Part shown: in pieces, positions 22,536 through 31,470 of the stretch
How positions within the stretch are numbered: position 1 is the first letter of the stretch
Layout of the letters: each line of letters begins with the position of its first letter
Source: Cristatella mucedo
Taxonomy: Eukaryota; Bryozoa; Phylactolaemata; Cristatellidae
Reading direction: 5' to 3'
Assembly (NCBI GenBank): GCA_009760855.2
Contig: WPIO01000133.1
Coordinates: 312,001 to 376,000 of the forward strand
Length of the DNA stretch: 64,000 nt
The notes under the pieces: generated by a model
Database searches by the model: none
Told to the model about the DNA's origin: nothing
The model's input: the letters and a program-made list of their open reading frames with translations, nothing else
Program-made: the position numbers and the translations under genes

Positions 22536-23817
22536 TAGCACAGTGCTCTAACACTGCAGCTGCAGCAGCAGATTCGCTGAACGTCTGCTCTGAGATAATT
22601 GCGTCAGCATAAAGTGATTTGGTCGCAACAAGTTCCAGGTAGCCGAGCTCCGAGTCTCGCAGTGCACGATGGAAGGGAAGTATCGTCGGGACGTGAGCTC
22701 GCGAGCTAGCTGCTCGTGAGTCGAATCCTTGCAAACAGAGCTCAGTCTCCGTTGTTGGCGAATTCGTTTGAAGTTTGGGCACACCGGATAACTGTGGGAT
22801 CGAAAGAAAAGCTGATTCCAACATTCTGAGGCCCAACTCCGGCGATGGTTGCTATACTCGTCGCCTACGTACGGCCTTTGCCTTTTTTATTTGCTCATTC
22901 TGGAGAACTCGAAAAAGCGAGTTTTATTTTTAGACCGTCTCAGCAACCGGTCTCCTGGCTGTGCTGCGACCTTTGTCTGACTGACTCGGCAGCTTGTTGG
23001 TGCTCGGGTGCTGCTCTCGAGAACTGGCAGTGCACCTGCCGTTCCAGCGAAATGGCAGCGTAGCTCTTAGCAAAGCATGTGTACAACGGGCAGCAGGTAA
23101 ACGGCTCCACCCAGATTGCATTGCTAGCTGGACGTCTAAGTGCCCAAGACAGGTGCAGAGCTCAACGTCCACTCTGCTACTTTTAGGAGGCCCCACAGCT
23201 ACCGATGGCTATGCAGCTCTGGCTGCCCTCTGACCTCTGGCCTCTGCCTCCCTGCAGGCTTGCTGTGCCAGACCGGCTGGCAACTTAGCACTGATTTTGT
23301 GAGTATTTGTAGGTTCGTCGGTAACACTTGCCAGCCGTTGGCATCACTTGAAGAAGCTAAATGCTAGCTAGTGCTACTCCCGAAGGATGCCTACAGGACG
23401 AATTTAAGTCTTCGTTTGCTTCACGGTGTCAAACGCTCGGATTCCTGCTTAGCTTTTGGAATTATGGTTCATGGCTCTGCTAAATCAGCTTAGTCTCAGC
23501 TGTTGGGGTGGAGTAGCTGGCAAGGAGGAGACGAGGTTGCAGCTGAGGTATCTGAAGGTTAGCCTCTAAAGTTCCATTAGTTTTATTTTCAAAACGCAGA
23601 AAGATTGAAAGGGGCCGGGCTGGGATGAGACTGAGTGCCATAAGAATTTCGTCTCGAGCTGGAACCAACTACATACGCAACCTCTGGGTCGTCGGTCTAG
23701 TACTCTATTGAATGAGTTGTCAATACTATCAGTGTGCTGCACTCGACACCACAGGCTTAAAGCCTTAGCTTTAAATTTGCATGGCAAGCTCTAGCTGAAG
23801 CCTGGTGTACAGCCTGT
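22536..23817. other. No recognisable feature
   Basis: Unique DNA, GC-balanced. ORFs exist on both strands (for example 22453-22836 minus) with no recognisable motif. A box B-like GAGTCGAATCC near 22721 has no matching box A. Confidence 0.4.
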
Positions 23818-23887
23818 ATGTGCGCATGTGTGTGTGTGTGTGTGCACGTGTGTGTGTGCACGTGTGTGTGCACGTGTGTGTGTGTGT

Positions 23888-23972
<85 letters not shown>
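23818..23972. repeat. (TG)n microsatellite with TGCACG interruptions
   Basis: GTGTGTGTGCACGTGTGTG units on the left, then pure GT. Confidence 0.98.
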
Positions 23973-23973
<1 letters not shown>

Positions 23974-24415
23974 CTTTGTCATTTTTAATTGCATTTGGGT
24001 CTGGAGCAGGCAGTGCTACTGCAATCGGCCAGCAGAGAGCCAGCAGACCCAGCTACAGTCGGGCTAGGCAGAACCTGGGATGGAGAGACGATCAGCTTGG
24101 TCACTTGGGCAGTGTTGGTCACCTGATCACGTAGCAGGAGTATTCGGTGAAACGCTTCTTCTGTGCTGCATCTACCGGCTGTTCACTTGTAAGCTCGAAA
24201 CGTGACCCCATCGGCTGTCGAAGCAAATGCATGGCCGAAGAGCAAGTACCTGTGGTCACGTTGAACACCTCCTGAGTCTTCGCAGTTAGGTTATAGATTC
24301 TGTCTTCCCCATGTCACCGACCTTAGCAGTTCATATATGCCCATAATCCAAGGAAGCTCCATAGGTTTTTCGTGGCACACTTTTTGAAGAGTGGCCTCAT
24401 GTGACGCATGCTAGG

Positions 24416-24417
<2 letters not shown>
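23973..24417. other. No recognisable feature
   Basis: Unique DNA between microsatellites. GGTCACTTGGGCAGTGTTGG and related words recur loosely, but no element can be defined. Confidence 0.4.
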
Positions 24418-24513
<96 letters not shown>

Positions 24514-24525
24514 ATCTATATTTTC

Positions 24526-24619
<94 letters not shown>

Positions 24620-24620
24620 A

Positions 24621-24698
<78 letters not shown>

Positions 24699-24740
24699 CC
24701 TCTCTCTCTCTCTCTATCTATCTTTCTATCTATCTTTCTA

Positions 24741-24798
<58 letters not shown>

Positions 24799-24972
24799 CC
24801 CTTTGTTTCAGTATCTCTCTGTCTCTGTATCTCTTTCTCTCTGCCTCTTTCTCTCTCTACCTCTGTGTCTCTCGGTCTCACTGTCTCTCTGTCCACCTGT
24901 CTCTTTGTCTCATTGTCTCTGTCTCTCTCGGTCTTTCTCTATCTCTCTGTCGTCTTTCTGCCTCTGTCTCTC
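24418..24972. repeat. Compound (CT)n / (TA)n / CT-rich tract
   Basis: CT, then about 53 bp of TATATA (24459-24511), then long CT-rich sequence with TATC and CTGT variants leading into the duplicated block at 24973. Confidence 0.97.
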
Positions 24973-25240
24973 TGTCTCTCTGTTTCTCCGTCTTTCTTTG
25001 TCTCTCTTTGTCTTTCTGTCGTCTCTGTCTCTATATGCTATTCATGTTGTTTATCAAGCATGATACCACTCACCATTCGATCGTGTTTCCTTTGTAGCAA
25101 GTATAAAGCACCTAGAAAGAGATTGAGTTCTCCGAGGGTGCTTTATCAAGTGTACAATTATTATATTTTTTTATATTACTTTCTATCTCACTGGCTTTCT
25201 CTGTCTCTCTCATACGGGCCCCCTCTTTCCCTGTGTAAAT
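24973..25240 (+). repeat. 268-bp tandem duplication, unit 1
   Basis: Contains CT-rich sequence, a LINE-A 3' tail (TATATGCTATTCATGTTG..., hairpin AAGCACCTAGAAAGAGATTG...GAGGGTGCTT, AATTATTATA) and a short unique part ending CCTGTGTAAAT. Unit 2 follows immediately and appears identical. Confidence 0.92.
25034..25165 (+). mobile_element. LINE-A 3' tail (first copy of the duplicate)
   Basis: Holds TATTCATGTTGTTTATCAAG, CATGATACCACT, the family hairpin with GCACC/GGTGC stem, and an ATTATTATA tail. A second copy lies at 25302-25433. Confidence 0.85.
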
Positions 25241-25508
25241 TGTCTCTCTGTTTCTCCGTCTTTCTTTGTCTCTCTTTGTCTTTCTGTCGTCTCTGTCTCT
25301 ATATGCTATTCATGTTGTTTATCAAGCATGATACCACTCACCATTCGATCGTGTTTCCTTTGTAGCAAGTATAAAGCACCTAGAAAGAGATTGAGTTCTC
25401 CGAGGGTGCTTTATCAAGTGTACAATTATTATATTTTTTTATATTACTTTCTATCTCACTGGCTTTCTCTGTCTCTCTCATACGGGCCCCCTCTTTCCCT
25501 GTGTAAAT
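25241..25508 (+). repeat. 268-bp tandem duplication, unit 2
   Basis: Same sequence as 24973-25240, offset by exactly 268 bp at every landmark I compared (TGTTTCTCCG, ATATGCTATT, GTGTAAAT). The lack of visible differences implies a very recent event or an assembly artefact. Confidence 0.92.
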
Positions 25509-25784
25509 ACTGCCACTGCCACCCTGCTGCTGCTGTCTGAAGCCGCCGTAGTACCAGAAGAAGAAATAAAGAAGCAGGAAGACCAATTCGTTTAGGCAGA
25601 GGCAGATCAATCAATCAATACCAGAGAATAAACCGATGTAAAGTTTGCTGCTTCTCGTGGTGCAGCCTGTCTAACAACTCAGTTCGAATCAATCACTTTC
25701 AGCAAACCATGGCCGCCGGTATCCACGTGAGCCGCCCTCGGCAGCCGTCTAAGCACACTGCCCGATAATGTCTGCCGGACATAT
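25509..25784. other. No recognisable feature
   Basis: Unique DNA with a short CTGCCACTGCCACCCTGC stretch and a CAATCAATCAAT stretch. Confidence 0.4.
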
Positions 25785-26365
25785 AATAATAATAAAATAT
25801 AATATAATCTATTTGTTTAGTGCCCTTAGAGAACCGAATCTCTTTCTGGCACTTTACAGATGCTGTATAGAAAGCATTACCAAATGATTGGTGGTAACAT
25901 CTGCAAGCAGCAGGCGCTGTGTAAGCATGTAAATGCACAGGAAGAACGAATCAGAAAGACCCACAGAATTCCGTAAGAAAAAGGTGCAATTTAAGCTTCT
26001 TTGAAATGTTGTCGTGTCAAGAAACGTTGTGGCATGCATCGGTAGTGAGTTCCAGACTTTGAGAGCATAAGAACTACAGGCACGGTCTCCAAAGGATTTG
26101 AGGTTTGTACGAGGTATGGCTACAGGATTCGAGTCAGAACAGCTGGTTGCACAATTCTTCGCCTGGTGAGGGAGTAGTTCTGATAGGTAGGCTGGAGCCA
26201 GAGAATGCAAGGACCTAACCGGAAGTGACAGAACCTTGAAGTTGATGTGCTGATTGATTAGCAGCCAGTGCAGGTCGGGGAGAAGTCAGGGGCTGTGGAG
26301 ATTAAGCTCACGGCAGATTAGCCTAGCCGCAGAGTTTGCACTAACTGTAAGCCCCTGACATCCAA
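25785..26365 (-). mobile_element. LINE-A subfamily copy (3' part)
   Basis: On the minus strand: C-terminal region (SLAPAYLSELLPHQAKN, PRTNLKSFGDRACSSYALKV, WNSLP), then a 3' end in which the usual GTAAAGCG is preceded by ATACAGCATCT. The stem is AGTGCC...GGGCACT and the tail is A/T-rich. The same variant end is found at 56655-57400, so a LINE-A subfamily is indicated. Confidence 0.88.
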
Positions 26366-26521
26366 CTGATCAAGCCATACGGGTATACATCTACATCGGT
26401 AACTCGGCAAAGCCACATCTATGACTATGCGGATGCTCCCCGGGAGTTTTCCATACCCTACCCGAAGCCTGAGCGGTATTCGGTACGCATGCAGTAGCCA
26501 ATAGACTTCATCTCAAACAGC

Positions 26522-26560
26522 AAAGAGAGAGAGAGAGTGAGAGAAAGAGTGAGAGAGAGA

Positions 26561-26634
<74 letters not shown>
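26522..26634. repeat. (GA)n expansion inside LINE-B
   Basis: About 110 bp of GA exactly where other LINE-B copies have the short CAAAGAGAAAGTGGGAAGC. The LINE-B sequence resumes at GAAGCACAGCTGAGTC, so the tract seems to have grown from the element's own purine-rich seed. Confidence 0.9.
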
Positions 26635-26636
<2 letters not shown>

Positions 26637-26975
26637 CACAGCTGAGTCAAAAGGTCAGTCAAGATATTGAGTCGCATGGAAGAAGCAGCACAGGACGGCT
26701 GGAAAGGATGTGCCATAGTCGGCAGCAGGAGAGAGAATGTCGTTGAGTAAAAATCTTACTCTCTATGACCTGCAGAGCAAAAGCTTCTTATGCCTACCGT
26801 CTCAAAGCAGAGGAATGGGTCATCTAATCCATTCCCCATTGAGGACCTCGAGGGGGCACGAGGAGGTTGAAACCGGTTCACCAAGTCTGGTATGTACGAA
26901 GGAGTCCAGCCGTAGCAGACCTTGTGGGTCAGCCTAATAACTTTACTCTGTATCCGTTGAGCAACCGAAAGCCGT

Positions 26976-27052
26976 CATCCGAATGTAAAGCGCCTAGAAA
27001 GAGATTAAGTTCTCTGAGGGCGCTTTATCAAGTGCATTATTTTTATTATTAT
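26976..27052 (+). mobile_element. Solo LINE-A tail nested in LINE-B
   Basis: Only AATGTAAAGCGCC, the hairpin, CTTTATCAAGTGCATTA and a (TTA)-type tail are present, on the strand opposite to the host LINE-B. CATC on both sides may be a short target duplication. Confidence 0.8.
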
Positions 27053-27099
27053 CCATCAGCAAAGGAAGCAAGTGGCTGAAGCCCTCGGTTTTTTCCTTT

Positions 27100-27178
27100 T
27101 GCAGCAAATGTAAAGCGCCTAGAGAGAGATTGAGTTCTCTGAGGGTGCTTTATCAAGTGCATTATTGTTATTATTATT
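27100..27178 (+). mobile_element. Second solo LINE-A tail nested in LINE-B
   Basis: Starts in TTTGCAGCAAATGTAAAGCG and ends in (TTA)n. Same orientation as the tail at 26976, only about 50 bp away. Confidence 0.8.
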
Positions 27179-27335
27179 ACTGTCAATTAGCCTTGCAGCC
27201 GTATTCATCGCCAGTTTCAGTGGCATAATGGCTTTTTCGGTAGCCCAGCAAAATATAAATTGCATTAATTGAGCCCAGGCTGAAAGAGGGAGCCAGTTGA
27301 GTTTTGTGCAAGCCACCCTGGTAGACCATCACTAA

Positions 27336-28150
27336 TCTTAGATACGAATCTGATGCTGCTCAAGCTGCTGTTTGGCAGTGGCTGGCTGGAATAAACGAGC
27401 CTCTCGTCTGCCGATCTCGCCGGGTAAGACCGGTGAAATCTCTTTCTGCAATCTCTGGCCAGTGAGCAACGTCTGCACATCATCCTTGCCGTTCTCCCCT
27501 TGCTTCCGTCCGGGGGCGTGGCCTCGCGAAAGAGAAATGCAGCAGCCGACAGACAGTCAGAGGCTGCAGCTGACTGGCAGTTGGGTCGATGTGAGCCTCG
27601 GACCAGCTACAAGGTCGCCGATCTGCAGCTGTCCTCGTTCGCCAGACGACCGGGCGGCTGCTTTAGCCGAGCGGCGTCTCGATTCACCTCTGCCCTCGGT
27701 CAGCTGGGCCCGGACCGAATTTGCGCTGCAGTGATGTGTCCCAGCAGCCGCCACCGAGCGCCGAACGTTGGCACCTCGAGAAGAAGTTCGTGCATCGCGG
27801 TACGTCTGCAAGCGCGGCTCAGCCGCTGCATGTTGCCACACGAATGCTAGCAAGAATAATTATAATAGCAATTATAATAATCATAATTGTCATCGTGCTT
27901 TATTAAAGACATGTCGCCTTGTGTCTGCAATCGGTCCGGCTGCTCCTCGGTGCTACATTCAATCACTCAGGTTGCTCTTAGGGTGGAGCAGCAGCAGCAA
28001 GCAGCAGCAGCAGCTGCTGCTGCTTCGTCTCAATAAAGCTGAAGGGTAGTAGTGTACTCCTAAGGGATGTCACCCGGTCTTGGGGGCAGGGCAATAGCTG
28101 CTGCTGCTGCTGCTGCTGCTGCTCTTTTCTCTTCTTTCGAATATCAGGTC
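27336..28150. other. Unassigned, partly CpG-rich, with triplet repeats
   Basis: 27480-27850 is rich in CpG and could be a promoter-associated region, but no exon can be defended among overlapping ORFs. 27986-28025 is an inverted CAG/CTG run (GCAGCAGCAG...CTGCTGCTGC) able to fold into a hairpin. 28098-28122 is (CTG)n. 27855-27905 is AT-rich with AATTATAAT repeats. Confidence 0.45.
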
Positions 28151-28236
28151 GACGTGGCGTGATCAGTGATCATGTCGTCATGACGTGGCATGATCAGTGA
28201 TCATGTCATCATGACGTGGCATGATCAGCTGAAGCC
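28151..28236. repeat. 31-bp tandem repeat, about 2.7 copies
   Basis: Units start at 28151, 28182 and 28213 with GACGTGGC. Each holds TGATCAGTGATCATGTC followed by a GTCATGAC-like half-palindrome; the third is partial. Confidence 0.9.
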
Positions 28237-29639
28237 TTGTTTCTATGAGTTTGCTGGCGGTGCCACTGCGCACGCCAGCTCTTCCGACGTTCAAATTTGA
28301 AGCTCGTGGCTTAGAATTTGCACTGCTTCAGCTGTGTCTGTCTGTCGGCGTCCCTGGAGCCGAGCTGACACGGCATGCCTGAGCTGCCGATTTCGCAGAA
28401 TTTGGTGGCTCCGGAATGTTATGCACGGTCAACGAACAAACGTGTTTGCCGCGCCCTTCCAGGTGTAGCTAAGTGCAACAGTAAGGAATGTGTCCGTCTG
28501 TCTGTCTGCCGTCAGCCTCGTTGAAAGTTCATCTGAAACTGCAACCCTGCTACTGCAGCCCTCTCCAGCATCACTTCTGCCACAGTCGCTGTCGGCTAAG
28601 GGCCTTGGCAGACGAGCAGCGCTGGTTGCTGGCAAAAGTGCCATACATGCAGGCAGCAGACAAGGGAGCAACTCCAGACCTGCCAGAGCCGGCGTCTCTT
28701 GGAACCATTAACCTGGTATCTATCTCAGAGCAGTTGGCCAATGGCCAGCAGCGCACAGCAGGATGTACCTGAGAAGGCCTTGCCCTCAGCGGATAAGATG
28801 TGCATACTGGCAGGCGTTCCGGCTGCTGCTGCACTGAGGCAGGGGCAGCAGCAGCAGCAGCAGCCGGAACCCGGCAGAGGCTTTAGCCGAAAGCATTTGG
28901 ACGATTTTTCAATTTTGCGAGAGCAAATGTATTGGTAGAGTACGCGTGATGCTTCCTGCTGTAGACGAGAGCTACGTGTATCCGGTGGGTGTTGGGTGCA
29001 GCAGGGATATCATGGCAGCCTTCCCAAATTGCCTTGACCACGGCCTCGGTCCGGATGACAGGTCGGATAGAGCAAGGTGCCAGGCTAACCTCCAAGTCAC
29101 CGGACGCCATCTGCAGGTGGCTGCTGCTGCTACTGCTCAATCTGCCATCGTTCCAGCCTGTCGAGGACACACACGCACAAGCATGCACGCACAAGCGTGC
29201 TCGCATGTACACATGTACCAGCACTGGCTCCCACAAGCACTCCCTCAGTCGGCAGCGGCTCGAAAGAATGTCAGCTCGAGCTTCTGCTCTGTCCCCAGTT
29301 GCATAGCAACTAGCTACCCCGAGAAACACGTTGGCAGTGGTGCATCACTCTGCAGTACCTGCCGCCATCGCTCCTGCCTCTGCCGATGCTACAGTGCAGT
29401 GCCTCCAGTTCCCGGAGGCGCTCCATCGTTCTCCATAAGAACCACTGTAAGCGTTCGTGCGGCACCTCTCGTGCACCTCATTCGATCGGAGTGACCGGGA
29501 GGGCGACTGTGGCAGTGACCTAAATGTTCGCAACTGAGAAGTAAAGCCGCAAGAGATTTCCCATGCTGCCAGCATAGAGCAATACCAGAAGTGGGCTGGG
29601 CTTTCACCTGCTCCTGCTCCTGCTGCTTCTGCTCTTTCC
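28237..29639. other. Unassigned region
   Basis: Long overlapping ORFs on both strands reflect low stop-codon density rather than genes. A short (CAG)n lies at 28843-28866 and ACACACGCACAAGCATGCAC at 29168-29200. No gene is supported. Confidence 0.4.
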
Positions 29640-30272
29640 CTTTTGGCTGGGCTGCCAAAGAAAGCTATTAGGCCACTGCAGCAGACTATTAATATGGCTG
29701 CAAGGCTAGTCTCCAAGTCCCAGTGGTTTGAGCACGTGTCTCCTTTGCTAAAAGAGCTCGGATGAATAGTGGTTGAGCAACGGTTACAGAGCAAAGTTCT
29801 TACAATGACCCATAAGGCCCGACACGGCTTTGGTCCTTCGTACCTACCTGAACTGCAGCATTAGTTTCAGCCTGTTTTCGCCCTCAGGTCCTATATAGAC
29901 AATAAATTAGCTGTTCCATTCCTCAGCTCAAAGACTGTTGGCGAGAGAAGCTTTAGCTCTGCAGGTCCTAGACTGTGGAACTCGCTTCCACAATTCTTAC
30001 GCAACGACAACTACTTTCCTGCTGCCGACTATGGCTCATCCTTTTCAGCGGACCTGAGCTGCTACTTCCATGCTACTCACTACCTCAACTGCTCTCCTGA
30101 CTCTGCTATGCTTCCCACTTTCTCTTTGTTGCGTGAGATGAAGTCTGTTGGCTACCGAATGCATACCGGAAGCTGCTTAGGCTGTGAGGGGCTATACAAA
30201 ACTCTCCTGCGTAACGCCCACATGGTCTTCACGATTTTGTGGAGTTACAGACGGAGATACATAACATTATTT
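29640..30272 (+). mobile_element. LINE-B 3' copy
   Basis: Covers the stretch from GLPKKAIRPLQQT-like codons through LKTVGERSFSSAGPRLWNSL, then PADYGSSFSADLSCYFHATH and the extension PTFSLLREMKSVGYRM. It ends in the terminal CCACATGGTC...TTTTGTGGAGTTAC and GACGGAGATACATAACATTA. Stops and frameshifts make it inactive. A pyrimidine-rich tract starts directly at its 3' end. Confidence 0.9.
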
Positions 30273-30600
30273 TACTGCTCCTGCTCCTGCTCCTACTGCT
30301 CCTGCTCGTACTGCTTCTGATTCTGCGCCTGCTGCTCCGGTTTCTGCTCTTGCTCCTCCTGCTGCTCCTGCTCCTGCCGCTGTCCTCCTTCTCTTGCTCC
30401 TTCTCCTCCTCTTCCTTCTCTTCCTATTCGTCCTAATCTTCCTTTTATTCGTCCTCCTCTTCCTCCTCCTCATATTTCTCCTCGTACTCCTCTTCCTACT
30501 CGTCCTTCCTTCATACTCGTCCTCTTTCTATGAGTACTCCTCTTCCTCCTCCTCCTCCTCCTCAACCTCCTTGTCTTCCTCCTCCTCCTCCTCCTGCTTG
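30273..30600. repeat. (TCCTGC)n to (TCC)n pyrimidine-rich tract
   Basis: About 330 bp that starts as TGCTCCTGCTCC-type hexamers and grades into TCCTCC, CTTCCT and CGTCCT repeats. Strong strand asymmetry (nearly all pyrimidine) could allow triplex formation. Confidence 0.95.
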
Positions 30601-30819
30601 TCGGAAAGCCTTCACTCGTCGGCGAAGATAGCTTAATTTCGTTGCTTTGTCACGATCTTCTTTGTGACGGTCATCATCAGAGCCACATCAAAGATTATAA
30701 TCGATGTAGTCAAGCCAAGCCTAGCCAAGCATGAATAAACAGGAGACATTCAAGACGGTGGTTAGCAGGACCCCCTCACTCTTGCCATGCAATCAATCAT
30801 GTGTAACTATGCATGCAAA

Positions 30820-31050
30820 GTGCATGAGAAAAGATAAGTTACCGGTGTGTAATGACAGCTGAGCAGAGCAGACGTTCTTTGAGCTGAGACTGGAATCGTG
30901 CGATGTGGTTACCGAAGCAAGAAACGATTTCCAGACTTTTGGTGCAGAATAGCCTAGGGCTTGATTGCCGAAAGATTTCAGTTTAGTGCTCATGGTATTG
31001 AAGTCAATTCGAAGCTTTTTATTCAGCCGTGAAAGTAGCTGAATAGAAGC
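30820..31050 (-). mobile_element. Diverged L2/CR1-type C-terminal remnant
   Basis: On the minus strand: TKLKSFGNQALGYSAPKVWK and a SLSSKN-like end, clearly related to but distinct from LINE-A. It may be a third, older family; the remnant at 5599-5708 could belong with it. Confidence 0.65.
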
Positions 31051-31194
31051 GAAGTGTGCCGTGGCAGCTACCTAGCTGAAGACAGCCCAGCCGAGGTGAT
31101 GAGTTTTTAGCCAGCTGCAGACGATTTAGGGACACGGGTCAGAATTTATGAATAGAATGAACTGTAGCAATGTGGACACTATGTCCCAAAGGTG

Positions 31195-31470
31195 TATTGA
31201 GCGATCTCCGTCAGTAACTCAACAAAGTCATAAAGACCATGTGGGTGTTACGCAGGAGAGTTTTGCATAGCCCCCTCACAGCCCAAGCGGCTCTCGGTAC
31301 GCATTCGGTGGCCAACAGACTTCGTCTCACACAACAAAGAGAAAGTGGGAAGCATAGCAGAGTCAGGAGAGCAGTTAAGGTAGTGAGTAGCATAGAAGTA
31401 GCAGTTCAGGACAGCTGAAGAAGATGTGCCATAGTCGGCAGTTGGAGAGTAGTTGTCGTTCATACAAACA
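31195..31470 (-). mobile_element. LINE-B 3' end
   Basis: On the minus strand: SPTADYGTSSSAVLNCYFYA, then PTFSLLCETKSVGHRMRTES and a frame closing at QNSPA. The terminal segment CCACATGGTC...GACTTTGTTGAGTTAC follows. 5'-truncated. Confidence 0.9.

Larger units (their letters stand above)
26395..27335 (-). mobile_element. LINE-B copy with three internal insertions or expansions
   Basis: The minus-strand LINE-B sequence runs from the 3' end (about 26395) through the C-terminal extension to the segment encoding the stretch around ARLIxxxxxK (27190-27335). It is broken by a (GA)n expansion at 26522-26634 and by two LINE-A tails at 26976-27052 and 27100-27178. Comparison with the unbroken copy at 39455-41345 shows the LINE-B sequence resuming after each. 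Confidence 0.82.

Noticed and set aside
28946-29494. 182-codon plus-strand ORF and a 148-codon minus-strand ORF in the same place
   Set aside because: Both strands are open over the same region, which points to low stop density; no motif or splice site.
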